Assembly (NCBI GenBank): GCA_017645785.1
Contig: JAGCNW010000010.1
Location: 62,001 to 126,000, forward strand
Direction: 5' to 3'
Length of the DNA stretch: 64,000 nt
Source: Treponema sp.
GTDB taxonomy: Bacteria > Spirochaetota > Spirochaetia > Treponematales > Treponemataceae
Shown here: positions 15,078-23,936 of the stretch, in pieces
How the letters are laid out: every line of letters starts with the position of its first letter
How positions within the stretch are numbered: position 1 is the first letter of the stretch
Position numbers and translations under genes: made by a program
The notes under the pieces: generated by a model
Database searches by the model: none
Seen by the model: the letters and a program-made list of their open reading frames with translations, nothing else
What the model was told of the DNA's origin: nothing

Positions 15078-15671
15078 TTAATAACTAAAGCTTAATCTTT
15101 GAATTGGGCTTGGGCCTAATTCCCGGCAGGCGGCCTTGTGCGCCGCTGTCGGATAGCCCTTGTGCTTGGCGTAGCCGTAGCCCGGATACTTTTGGTCCAT
15201 TTGAACCATAAAGCGGTCACGGGCCGTCTTGGCCAAAATGCTGGCCGCCATGACTTCATGGTATTTTGCGTCGGCCTTCACTACGGCCTGGCATTTTATT
15301 TCAACTTCGGGAACGAACGTTCCGTCCGAGATTCCTTCGATTTTTTCCAAAGAATAGTCGGCCGCGTTAAGGCCGTTTTTTCTGGCCCACTCGTCCTTTT
15401 TTGAAAGAAGGTCGTCAAAGGCCAGCTTCATCGCGTAAAGGCTTGCCCTAAGAATGTTCATCTTGTCGATCGTTTTGTGGTCAACAAAGGAAATGCCCCA
15501 CAAGGCCTTTTCCTTAATCGCCTCTTCCGCCGCCAAACGCTTTTTTTCCGAAAGTTTTTTCGAGTCGTTCAACAATTCAAAGGGAAAATCTTTGGGCAAA
15601 ATGACAGCGGCGGCGGCTACCGGGCCTGCAAGGGGGCCCCGGCCCGCTTCGTCAAAACCGACCAAAATCAT
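15078..15671 (-). CDS. rnhB: Ribonuclease HII
   Basis: 197-residue RNase H-type endonuclease that removes ribonucleotides and RNA primers from DNA duplexes. It begins MILVGFDEAGRGPLAGPV with the catalytic Asp-Glu pair; the family SDGTFVPEVEIKCQ region and the ASILAKTARD segment with a further acidic ligand are present. The start was set at the ATG at 15671, which fits the family N-terminus exactly and overlaps the stop of the upstream gene by four bases; a longer frame to 15794 would add unrelated residues. It is the last gene of the long minus-strand unit. Confidence 0.95.
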   Translation of the reverse strand: MILVGFDEAGRGPLAGPVAAAAVILPKDFPFELLNDSKKLSEKKRLAAEEAIKEKALWGISFVDHKTIDKMNILRASLYAMKLAFDDLLSKKDEWARKNGLNAADYSLEKIEGISDGTFVPEVEIKCQAVVKADAKYHEVMAASILAKTARDRFMVQMDQKYPGYGYAKHKGYPTAAHKAACRELGPSPIQRLSFSY

Positions 15672-17779
15672 TTGTAAATGTTTCCCTTGTCTTCGGTAAA
15701 GACAGTTTTTCCGGCAACATAGACGCTCTTGTAGCCCTCGGTCTTGTTTTGCGTGTCCGCGGTAAATTTGTTGTCCACCAATCTTACCGAACAATCGATG
15801 AACTCCGCGGGCCTTCCCATGCGGCCTGTAATTTGGACAAAGTTGTTGTCAAAGTCCAAAGAGCCGCCGCTTAAAGAAAGCGCCACGGCCGTGTCGGCTA
15901 TGCACAAGAGCCTTGAATTTTTTACAATCAATTTTGAATTTCCGGTGGAAGCCATGACGCAAGAATAGGCCTGCGCCTCGCTTGTCACTCCAGTCGATTC
16001 CAGGCTTAGAGTGGAAGCCGAGCAATTGAAGACACGGCCGTCTCCCGAAAAGCGCGCCACGGCCTGACAGTTTTTAAAGGTCGCGGCGGAACGCTCAAGA
16101 ATAAAGAGGTTTGTCAAAGCCTTTGCGGCGGCTCGGAGTTTTTTGGAAACGGAAGGAGGCTCCACTTTTTCCCAGAAAATGTTTTGGGAGTAAAGGCCCG
16201 CGTTTTTTATGGCAAGAGCGGAATTTGCGGGGACTACAATATGAGCGTCGTCGATTCCGCAGAACTCAACGTTGTTGTTGACCGAAATCTCGCCTTGATT
16301 AAGCGCCACAGTTCCCTTGATGAAAAAGCGGGAGAAGCTCTTTTTGTTTGCGATTTTAGAAAGGCGCGACAAGTCTTTAAATGGAGCGAAGGGGCTTCCG
16401 TCCTCTTCCTCCGCCTGCGAAGCGGGGTCAACGTAATAATTGTACTTGTCGATTATTACAGAATATTCTGCAGTGGCGCTGTTCGTTCCGCTTTCGTCCT
16501 GCGAATAGAACAAAACTTGGTAGGCCAAAATTCTTTCTGTGTCGCCAAAAAGAGTTATGCCCTGGCCCTTGTAAGAGTCATAATCGGCGTGCTGAAATTT
16601 TACGCTTCCTAAATCAACCGGCGCAAAAGAAGGCTCGATTGTAACCGGATTTGAAATTGAATAAAATATTTTTACCTTAGGATCCAATTGCGCAGAAACG
16701 CGAACGTCGTCGCGCGCGTAAGAAGACTTTGCGCTTGAAATGATTTTTGGCGCGGCCGGTGTCGAGCGGTTCACCAAGACGTCGATATACAAGACGCCCT
16801 GGAAAACTTGGTCGCTGTAAACGTCAACGGCCAAACGGTCTTCGATTTTGTCGCCAATAAAGGTGTCCAAGACAAGCTTTTCAAACAAGCCTTCGGAAAT
16901 AATTTTGTTTTTAGAAAGCGAAGACGCCGCAAGCTCAAAGCGCTGGCCGTCCTTTCCATGGGCTGTGATTACAAGGCTTCCGTCGTAATCCCGCTCCGCC
17001 TTTAAGACAGGCTTTGCCGGCAAAGAAAATTTTTCGACAGAGTTTTCGGGCGAAAAGTCCGCGCTCTGGCAATAGACAAAATTGTTTTTGTTTCTGTCAA
17101 GCTCGACGGCCTTGCCCGCGGCCTGCCACCAGTCTCCGTCAATCGAATAAATTTTTTTGGGATCTGTAAAAACAAGGGCCGACCAATCCTTGGCTTCAAA
17201 GGGAGCGTCCCTTTTGGTCAGGACGCCGGCTTCGGCAGGAAGAATCCTTATTACATAGCGCCAAGTCTTTGAGCCGTCGCTCAAGTTAATCGGAACAAAG
17301 CGTTCCATCGTGGCGTTTTTTGAAACGGAGATTTCGCGGCCTTTTTCATAATCCGTGTTTTGAAAAAAAGAATAGTTCAATGAAAAAGGAATCTGTATTT
17401 TTTGGCCCGCGACCAAGTCAAAGCAAGGGCCGGTCTCAAAAGATTTTAAGAAGGCGTTTTGCTCTTCATTTTCGGATTGGCCTTGCTCGACAGAAAAATA
17501 AATTTTTTGCTCGTCGCGATTTTGGTTTTGGTCAACGCTGACAACGCGAAGCTCAACATTTCCCGTCACGTCAAGAACGACCGGCCCGTCGTAAGCAAAG
17601 CCCTGGGCCAAGGGATCCGTTCCTGAGAAAGAATAATAGACTTCCTCGCCTGCGTTCGCTTCCAACACCAATGTTTGCAAATTTGCGTAAGAGCCGGGAG
17701 CGGGATTCACCACCGACACCTCGGCAAAGAGCGCAAACTGGGCAATCAAAAAAATCGTCGCAAAAAATATTTTTTTCAT
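15668..17779 (-). CDS. Exported beta-rich protein with CHB_HEX-like and beta-helix-like regions
   Basis: 703-residue protein with a signal peptide (cleavage near ALFAE). The N-terminal part repeats the pattern of chitobiase/hexosaminidase C-terminal-like beta domains (NPAPGSYANLQTLVLEA...VYYSFSGTDP). Similar segments recur near residues 345-440 (FYSISNPVTIEPSF). The last third starts with YYVDPASQ...GSPFAPFKDLSRL, a DUF1565-like entry into a right-handed beta helix with short repeating strands. No catalytic residues could be assigned. It is probably a periplasmic or surface protein; its position in the housekeeping unit between the phosphoribosyltransferase and rnhB suggests a conserved treponemal role. 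Confidence 0.75.
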   Translation of the reverse strand: MKKIFFATIFLIAQFALFAEVSVVNPAPGSYANLQTLVLEANAGEEVYYSFSGTDPLAQGFAYDGPVVLDVTGNVELRVVSVDQNQNRDEQKIYFSVEQGQSENEEQNAFLKSFETGPCFDLVAGQKIQIPFSLNYSFFQNTDYEKGREISVSKNATMERFVPINLSDGSKTWRYVIRILPAEAGVLTKRDAPFEAKDWSALVFTDPKKIYSIDGDWWQAAGKAVELDRNKNNFVYCQSADFSPENSVEKFSLPAKPVLKAERDYDGSLVITAHGKDGQRFELAASSLSKNKIISEGLFEKLVLDTFIGDKIEDRLAVDVYSDQVFQGVLYIDVLVNRSTPAAPKIISSAKSSYARDDVRVSAQLDPKVKIFYSISNPVTIEPSFAPVDLGSVKFQHADYDSYKGQGITLFGDTERILAYQVLFYSQDESGTNSATAEYSVIIDKYNYYVDPASQAEEEDGSPFAPFKDLSRLSKIANKKSFSRFFIKGTVALNQGEISVNNNVEFCGIDDAHIVVPANSALAIKNAGLYSQNIFWEKVEPPSVSKKLRAAAKALTNLFILERSAATFKNCQAVARFSGDGRVFNCSASTLSLESTGVTSEAQAYSCVMASTGNSKLIVKNSRLLCIADTAVALSLSGGSLDFDNNFVQITGRMGRPAEFIDCSVRLVDNKFTADTQNKTEGYKSVYVAGKTVFTEDKGNIYK

Positions 17780-17794
17780 CGTTTTTCTTCTGGG

Positions 17795-18400
17795 TTATTT
17801 TTTAGCCAAAACGTCCAAAACTTCCTTTAGCTCGGGGTCTTGCTTAAAGTAGTTTTGTTCCAAATCTTCCTTGCTCAAGCCTACCAATTCGTGGCTCATG
17901 TAGTGAATCCAAAGATCTTCCTCGGGCTTGGTGATCTCAAACTTGCGGCACCAGTAGTCAGGAATGATCGGCTGCTGTTCCCTGTAAGTAAAATGCTTGT
18001 AGTCGTGCACGACGACCTTTATGTCGTTTCTTGGGATTCCGCGGTCAAGGAGAATTTCTGTCAGCGCGTTGATTGTGTTTCCTGTGTCGAAGATGTCGTC
18101 AACGAGCATGATTTTGTCGCCGGGACGAAGGCGCTCTGGCGGATATGTCCAGCCGTCAATCATAAGCTTTGTGTTTGCGCGAACGTCTGTGTAAGAGCGC
18201 GCGACGACGGCGGCGTACAAGACCGGATGGCCTTCTTTTCTGACAATCTTAAAATATTCGCTTATTACATTGGCCATGTAGGCGCCGCCTCTAAGCGAGC
18301 AATAGAGAACGTCAGGCACAAAGCCTTCTTTATAGATTTTGTGGGCCAATTTTAGCGCGTTGTTGCGAACCACGTCGTATGGTAAAAATTCTTTGTTCAT
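17795..18400 (-). CDS. Phosphoribosyltransferase (purine type)
   Basis: 201-residue type I phosphoribosyltransferase. The PRPP-binding signature is IMLVDDIFDTGNT near residue 100, and the N-terminal segment PDVLYCSLRGGAYMANVISEY supplies the pyrophosphate loop. It resembles hypoxanthine/xanthine phosphoribosyltransferases, but the base cannot be fixed from sequence, and an unusually long C-terminal tail (after DDIKVVVHDYKH) is present. A TAGAAT -10 element at 18408-18413 ends only seven bases before the ATG and no ribosome site is visible, so it may also be transcribed from its own near-leaderless promoter within the gene cluster. Confidence 0.8.
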   Translation of the reverse strand: MNKEFLPYDVVRNNALKLAHKIYKEGFVPDVLYCSLRGGAYMANVISEYFKIVRKEGHPVLYAAVVARSYTDVRANTKLMIDGWTYPPERLRPGDKIMLVDDIFDTGNTINALTEILLDRGIPRNDIKVVVHDYKHFTYREQQPIIPDYWCRKFEITKPEEDLWIHYMSHELVGLSKEDLEQNYFKQDPELKEVLDVLAKK

Positions 18401-18439
18401 AACTTCTATTCTATCACAAAACGCGCGTTTTTGCTAGAT

Positions 18440-19744
18440 TTAACTGTATTTTTTGTAAAGTTCCGCGATGATTTTAAGGCCGCCCTCAGTCTCCTTTTGG
18501 TCTCCGGCATAGTTTAGGCGCAAGCACTTTGAGTAATGGGGGTGCTCCTCGACTGGCGGAAGGCTTTTGTCGGCCGCGGCTCCAAAGAAAAAGTATTCTC
18601 CGGGAACGACAATCACGCCCCGCTTTTTAAGCTCGCTGTAAAATTTCATCGTGGAAATCTTTAGGTCGGGCATCAAAAGCCATTGGAAAATTGAGCCCTC
18701 ACTTTTGTGGACGTAATAGTTTGTTCCGGCAAAAAGCTTGTGGATGGCGTTTTGCGTGGCAATCGATTTTTTTTGGTAAAAGGGGCGGACGTATTTTTGG
18801 GCGCACTCGATCAAGGTCCCGTTTTTAATAAGGGGAGCTGCGATGGCCTGCCCTACGCTTCCGCTTGCCAGCGCGGCTATCGCGTTGATGTTTCCGATTG
18901 CCTTGATGATTTTTTTGTCGGCCACGACAATTCCGGTTCGCAAAGAAGGAAGGCCGATTTTTGAAAGGCTCATCGAAAGTATTACGTTTGGATCCCAATA
19001 AGGCGCCGCGTCGTCGGTAAAGATGATGTCAGGCCAAGGAAGTCCGTAAGCGTTGTCTATCATAAGGGGAACGCCAAACTTACGCGCGATTTTTGAAAGC
19101 CGTTTTATTTCGTCGTCGGTCAAAACGTTTCCGGTTGGATTTGTGGGCCGGCTTACGCAAAGGGCTCCGACATTGGAATGCTTTTCCATGTATTTTTCGA
19201 GCGCGTCAAAGTCAACGTGGTATTTAAAGGTCTTGTCTTTTTCGTACTTGCAAGTTGAAGGGATTCCCACAAACTGGCCGCGCTCGATTCCTTGGTCGGC
19301 GTAGCCTATGTATTCCGGAACCAAGGGAAGAACGATTGTTTTTTTATATGATTTTTTTCCGTCGCTAAAAGTTCCGCTAAGCAAATTGAAAATGTAAAAG
19401 AAGGCGCTTTGGCTTCCGTTTGCGATGGCGACGTTTTCTGACCCGATTTTCCAACCGTAAGTTTTTGAAAGATATTCGGCGACGCATTCGATGAACTCAA
19501 CGCGCCCCTGCGGGCTGTCGTAAAGGCCGATGAGCTTTTCAAAGTCGTCCTTATGGCTCATGATTTTTTCCATTCGGGCGCGGTAAAGCTTTTCGACTTG
19601 CGGAATGCGGGCGGGATTTCCGCCGCCCAAGCGGTAGGGCTTGACTCCGGCCGGCAGGGGCTTTCCGATGTCGTCCATCAATTGGAGTATGCCGGACTCG
19701 CCGGTGAGTTTCTTGCCAAAGTCTGAGAATTCTATGTTAGACAT
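18440..19744 (-). CDS. avtA: Valine-pyruvate aminotransferase
   Basis: 434-residue PLP-dependent class I/II aminotransferase that closely follows E. coli AvtA throughout: FGKKLTGESGILQLMDDI, LGGGNPARIP, NGSQSAFFYIFNL, PEYIGYADQGIE, the CVSRPTNPTGNV motif, DNAYGLPWP with the PLP aspartate, and SLSKIGLPSLRTG containing the Schiff-base lysine. It interconverts valine/2-oxoisovalerate and alanine/pyruvate. The ATG at 19744 follows GGGAGGAAGC; a TTG at 19756 is in frame but lies upstream of that site. It follows clpC by 21 bases. Confidence 0.95.
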   Translation of the reverse strand: MSNIEFSDFGKKLTGESGILQLMDDIGKPLPAGVKPYRLGGGNPARIPQVEKLYRARMEKIMSHKDDFEKLIGLYDSPQGRVEFIECVAEYLSKTYGWKIGSENVAIANGSQSAFFYIFNLLSGTFSDGKKSYKKTIVLPLVPEYIGYADQGIERGQFVGIPSTCKYEKDKTFKYHVDFDALEKYMEKHSNVGALCVSRPTNPTGNVLTDDEIKRLSKIARKFGVPLMIDNAYGLPWPDIIFTDDAAPYWDPNVILSMSLSKIGLPSLRTGIVVADKKIIKAIGNINAIAALASGSVGQAIAAPLIKNGTLIECAQKYVRPFYQKKSIATQNAIHKLFAGTNYYVHKSEGSIFQWLLMPDLKISTMKFYSELKKRGVIVVPGEYFFFGAAADKSLPPVEEHPHYSKCLRLNYAGDQKETEGGLKIIAELYKKYS

Positions 19745-19765
19745 GCTTCCTCCCAAAGCCGCCTT

Positions 19766-22315
19766 CTAAAGCGAAGGCTCCAATGCTTTTTCTTTCTTTG
19801 CGGAGCGGGACTTTTTTGCCTTGACCACAAGGCTTTCGCCGTCGCAATCAACGACCGCTTCGTCAGAAACTTTTCCTTCCAACATCAAGAGCGAAAGCGG
19901 GTCTTCGATTTCTTTTTGAATCAAGCGGCGCATCGGACGCGCTCCCATGCTGGGGTCAAAGCCCTTGTCGATGAGGTAGTCGCGGGCGGCTTCCTTTATC
20001 TTGAGCGAAACTCCGTTCTCCGCAAGGCGGCCGTTCAACTCGGCGATTTGCAAATCAAGGATGCGGCTTACTTGCTCTCGGCTCAAGGCGTCAAAGACAA
20101 GAATGTCGTCAATGCGGTTCAAAAGTTCCGGCCGCATGAATTCTTTTATTGACTGCATGGCGTTAGACTTGATTTCTTCGTAAGGAATCACGCCGCCCGC
20201 CGCGTTAGAAAAGCCAACTCTTCCTTCTTGAGTGATTTCGCGCGCGCCGGCGTTGCTGGTCATTATGATGATCGTGTTCCTAAAGTTAATCTTATGTCCA
20301 AGGGAGTCAACCAATTCGCCCTCTTCCAAAATCTGCAAGAGAAGGTTGAACACCTCTGGATGCGCCTTTTCGATTTCGTCGAACAAGACGACAGAATAAG
20401 GATGGGTGCGAACTTGCTCGGTCAACTGGCCGCCGCTTTCAAAGCCTACATAGCCCGGAGGAGATCCGACCATCTTGCTGACGTTGTGCTTCTCCATGTA
20501 GTCTGACATGTCAAGGCGGATAAGGGCGTCTTCCGTTCCAAAGAGGAATTTGGCCAATGATTTTGCAAGCTGGGTTTTTCCTACGCCTGTGGGTCCCAAG
20601 AAAATAAAGGAGCCTGTCGGCCGCTTGGGGCTTGAAATGCCCGATCGGCTGCGGCGCACGGCGGAAGCGATGGCCTTGATGGCTTCGTCCTGGCCGACGA
20701 CGCTCTTGTGAAGCTCGGCTTCCATTTTGAGAAGGCGGGACTTTTCGTCGTCGCTCAATTGCTCGGCGGGGATTCCTGTCATTTGGCTTATAATCGCGCA
20801 AATGTCCTTTACGCCGACTTCTTTTACAAAGGCGCCGCTCTTGCTTTTCCATTCAGTCTTAAAGGCCTCAAGGCGCTCCTTGAGTTCCAAAACCTTGTCG
20901 CGAACTTCCGCGGCGCGCTCGTAATTCTGGCTCTTTACAAGGGCGTTCTTTTCTTGGCCAAGCGAGTCGATGCGGCGCTCCAATTCGTCAAGCTCCGCGG
21001 GGCGGTTTCCTTCGGCGATTTTCTTTTGGGCACCGGCCTCGTCCAAAATGTCGATGGCCTTGTCCGGCAAAAAGCGGTCGGTCAAATAGCGGCGCGAGAA
21101 TTTTATGATCGAAGGAATGACTTGGTCCGTGTATTTTACATTGTGGAATTCTTCGTACTTGGGCTTTAGTCCCTGCAATATTTGCTCGGACTCTTGGTCG
21201 GTCGGCTCGTCAACCGAAACAGTTTGGAAGCGTCTTGCGAGCGCCGCGTCTTTTTCCATGTAGCGGCGGTACTCTTTGATTGTAGTGGCGCCGATGATTT
21301 GGATTTCGCCGCGGCTAAGGGCCGGCTTAAGGATGTTCGAGGCGTCAAGCGAGCCTTCTGGGCCGCCCGCTCCAATGATTGTATGAATTTCGTCGATGAA
21401 CAAAATTATGTTCTTGTCGTCGCGGACTTCCTTCATCAAGCGCTTCATGCGCTCCTCAAACTCTCCGCGGTACTTTGTTCCCGCTATAAGGGCAGTCAAG
21501 TCCAAGGTAAGAACGCGCTTTTTCATCAAGTTGTAGGGAACGTTGGCGCTTGCGATTCGAGCGGCCAAGCCTTCGACGATCGCGGTCTTTCCGACGCCGG
21601 GCTCTCCGATCAAAAGCGGATTGTTCTTTGTTCTTCTAGAAAGTATTTGGACGACGCGGTCGATTTCGGTCTTGCGGCCGACAACTGGATCAGCCAAGCC
21701 CTTCAACGCGATTTCGGTGATGTCGCGCGAATAATTCTTTAGGAAACCGCCGTTCTTTGCGCGTTGGTCGCTGCCGCTTCCGGCGACTTGGCGGTCGTAA
21801 GAATTTCTTTCTTGTCCCATCATGCGCTTAAAGTCGGCGTCGCCGCCCTTGGCGGAACTTCCGGCGGAAGTTTGGACTCTTTCTCGCGCTTCAAAAGCCG
21901 CCTCTCTTGCAGTCTCAAAAGTGATGCCCGTGCGTTCAAAGTAGCGGCAAGTTACGCTTGCGTTTTCACGGATGGCGGCCAAAAGAAGGTGCTCTGTTCC
22001 AATATAGTTGTTTCTCATCGAGCGCGCCTCGTATTCGGCGGACTCAAACAAGGTCAAAAGGCGGCGGCTGGGAGGAAGCTCCGAAAAGTCGCCGGCATGA
22101 ACCGTTCCGCCGGAAATCGACTTTTCCAATTCCAGCTGAAAGGTCAAAACGTTGACTCTAAGAATGTTAAGGATTGCGTATCCAAGACCGTCGGCGTTTT
22201 TTACAAGGGCAAGCATCAAGTGCTCGGGCAAGAGCTGGGAGGCTCCGCTTTTTCTTCCCTCGTCCTGTGCGAGGGCTACAATCAACCTTTGCGCGCGCGG
22301 TGAAAAAGATTTCAT
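19766..22315 (-). CDS. clpC: AAA+ unfoldase ClpC
   Basis: 849-residue Hsp100 unfoldase that feeds ClpP. It has a double N-domain (about 1-145), AAA-1 with GEPGVGKT, a coiled-coil M-domain with the UVR-like YERAAEVRDKVLELKERLEAF, and AAA-2 with GPTGVGKT. A ClpP-docking loop EGRVGF is present, so partnership with ClpP is expected. In the N-domain the first EHxxL repeat lacks the Gly-Thr seen in B. subtilis (LLPEHLMLA), while the second keeps GTEHLLLA; those sites bind phosphoarginine in Bacillus. It follows mcsB by 15 bases in the Firmicutes-like mcsA-mcsB-clpC order. Confidence 0.96.
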   Translation of the reverse strand: MKSFSPRAQRLIVALAQDEGRKSGASQLLPEHLMLALVKNADGLGYAILNILRVNVLTFQLELEKSISGGTVHAGDFSELPPSRRLLTLFESAEYEARSMRNNYIGTEHLLLAAIRENASVTCRYFERTGITFETAREAAFEARERVQTSAGSSAKGGDADFKRMMGQERNSYDRQVAGSGSDQRAKNGGFLKNYSRDITEIALKGLADPVVGRKTEIDRVVQILSRRTKNNPLLIGEPGVGKTAIVEGLAARIASANVPYNLMKKRVLTLDLTALIAGTKYRGEFEERMKRLMKEVRDDKNIILFIDEIHTIIGAGGPEGSLDASNILKPALSRGEIQIIGATTIKEYRRYMEKDAALARRFQTVSVDEPTDQESEQILQGLKPKYEEFHNVKYTDQVIPSIIKFSRRYLTDRFLPDKAIDILDEAGAQKKIAEGNRPAELDELERRIDSLGQEKNALVKSQNYERAAEVRDKVLELKERLEAFKTEWKSKSGAFVKEVGVKDICAIISQMTGIPAEQLSDDEKSRLLKMEAELHKSVVGQDEAIKAIASAVRRSRSGISSPKRPTGSFIFLGPTGVGKTQLAKSLAKFLFGTEDALIRLDMSDYMEKHNVSKMVGSPPGYVGFESGGQLTEQVRTHPYSVVLFDEIEKAHPEVFNLLLQILEEGELVDSLGHKINFRNTIIIMTSNAGAREITQEGRVGFSNAAGGVIPYEEIKSNAMQSIKEFMRPELLNRIDDILVFDALSREQVSRILDLQIAELNGRLAENGVSLKIKEAARDYLIDKGFDPSMGARPMRRLIQKEIEDPLSLLMLEGKVSDEAVVDCDGESLVVKAKKSRSAKKEKALEPSL

Positions 22316-22330
22316 AAATAAAACTTCCTC

Positions 22331-23416
22331 TTAAATTTCAAATGAAAGATTTTTAAATGCGTCTTGAATAATTATTGCCCTTAAGCGCTGTTCTTTTAGT
22401 TCGTCGTTGTCAGCGACATCGTTTTCAAACTTAAAGTTTCCCGTCTTGAGCAAGAATCCCAAATGACCGCTTTGGGCGCGATACAAAAGCGACGAAAGCT
22501 CAAAATCTTTCGCTCCCTTGATGTAGCCTAAATCAAGGCCCCACTTGACGTTAGAAACGATTTCAATCGACTCGCGGAGCTCCATCAGAACGCAAAACCT
22601 TGCGGCTGCGAAAGCGCGCAAAATGGAATCGCGGACAGCGGTCACTTTATTATCGGCATAATCCAGCCGAAACTTGCGTTCACTTTCACAAATATTTTTA
22701 GCGAAAGAGATGAGAGCCGCCAATTGGTCGATTTCGTTTCCGCTCACAGACTGGGCTGAGGAAATTTGATAAAAGGCCCCCAAGGAGGAGCCGGCCTTGC
22801 TTCCGCTTCCGTAGCAAGCCGTGACCGCAAAGCCCTTTTTGTCGGCCATTTTTATCAATTCGGGAATTTTCCCGGCGTAAGACATGGAAGGAAGATGGAC
22901 TTTTACCGAAACTTTCATTCCGCTTCCAGAATCCAAGGCGTTGGCCGTCAAATAGCCAAAATCGTAGCTTGCGGCGAACTGGACCCGTTCCTGCAGCTGG
23001 CTGTCAACGTCCCGCGACGAAGAATAGGCCGCGTTTAGGGCCAGGCCCGGAGAAAAGCTGGAAATGCGGACATGGTCCACGCAATTTATGAGGCAGCTTG
23101 AGATTCCGTCCAAACGCATTACAAGGCCGGTTCCAAAATTGTTTTCGAACAAGCCCCGCTCCGACAAGATTTTCGCGCCCAAGGGCTCTACGACCGCCAG
23201 GGGAACGCTTTGATAGGCGGCTCCGTTTGGAAAATGATTGAAGGCGTCAAAAATTATGTTTTGAATTCTGACGGCCTCGTCGTCGTCGCAGCTTTCGGGA
23301 AAAGGAAAATTGGCCAAGTTTCTGGCAAGACGGACGCGGGTCGAAAGAACGACGTCGTCATCGTCTCCCGGAGCGGCGTACCAAGCGTCGCCCACGGAAC
23401 GTTTTTCTTCAATCAT
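22331..23416 (-). CDS. mcsB: McsB-like protein with degenerate phosphagen-kinase active site
   Basis: 361-residue homologue of protein-arginine kinase McsB (normal length about 360). Fold-defining segments are kept: VVLSTRVRLARNL, VSVKVHLPSM, YQISSAQS, LGLD-like YIKGAKDFEL near the end. However, the NEEDH motif with catalytic glutamate reads NCVDH, the cysteine motif CPTNVGTG reads NALDSGSG, and the GEGSEA loop reads GSGSKA. All three catalytic positions are therefore changed. It probably no longer phosphorylates arginine and may be a structural or adaptor partner for ClpC. It overlaps mcsA by eight bases and precedes clpC. Confidence 0.85.
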   Translation of the reverse strand: MIEEKRSVGDAWYAAPGDDDDVVLSTRVRLARNLANFPFPESCDDDEAVRIQNIIFDAFNHFPNGAAYQSVPLAVVEPLGAKILSERGLFENNFGTGLVMRLDGISSCLINCVDHVRISSFSPGLALNAAYSSSRDVDSQLQERVQFAASYDFGYLTANALDSGSGMKVSVKVHLPSMSYAGKIPELIKMADKKGFAVTACYGSGSKAGSSLGAFYQISSAQSVSGNEIDQLAALISFAKNICESERKFRLDYADNKVTAVRDSILRAFAAARFCVLMELRESIEIVSNVKWGLDLGYIKGAKDFELSSLLYRAQSGHLGFLLKTGNFKFENDVADNDELKEQRLRAIIIQDAFKNLSFEI

Positions 23417-23933
23417 TTTCGCCGTCGCTTTCCGCCGCGACAGACTTTTTTTCTATCGCCTTCAAGTAGTCTCTGTAAAAGGCCGCCTTTTCGTAGTCCT
23501 CGTTTTTGATGGCGGCGTCCAGCTTGTCCCTAATTATAACCCTGTCAGTAAGGGCGGAACGGAAATTGGCAAGGCGCTTGGGCATAGTTCCCGCATAGGG
23601 AAAGGCGATTTTTCTTTCGGTAAAATAATCGTTGACTTCCGTCTTGAAAATTGAATAGCATTCGGGGCAGCCAAGCTTTCCCGTCAATATGATTTCGGAA
23701 CGGAGGCGGCCGCAAACCGGACAGGCCCGGTCGTTCTTTAAAAGCTGGTCGCGGCGGTCTTGGCGCAGCTGCTTGAACAAGGAGCCGATTTGACTGTCAA
23801 CCTCTTGGCTTTCGGGCGAGATTCCGCAGGCGATGGCGCATTCCCTGCACAAATTTATTTTTTTAACGCCCAGGCGATTTGTCTGTTCCACATAAATAAT
23901 CGCTTGGTTCTTGTGGCACATGTCGCAAATCAT
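23409..23933 (-). CDS. mcsA: McsA, zinc-finger/UVR partner of McsB
   Basis: 174-residue protein with two zinc-binding CxxC pairs near each end of the N-terminal half (MICDMC with CREC; CPVC with CPEC) and a C-terminal UVR motif (ANFRSALTDRVIIRDKLDAAIKNE, YEKAAFYRD). In Bacillus McsA activates McsB and contacts ClpC. All eight cysteines are present, so its zinc sites look intact even though its McsB partner is degenerate. The start follows GAGGTGACCT; it lies three bases after the Lol-type permease gene. Confidence 0.93.
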   Translation of the reverse strand: MICDMCHKNQAIIYVEQTNRLGVKKINLCRECAIACGISPESQEVDSQIGSLFKQLRQDRRDQLLKNDRACPVCGRLRSEIILTGKLGCPECYSIFKTEVNDYFTERKIAFPYAGTMPKRLANFRSALTDRVIIRDKLDAAIKNEDYEKAAFYRDYLKAIEKKSVAAESDGEND

Positions 23934-23936
23934 AGG

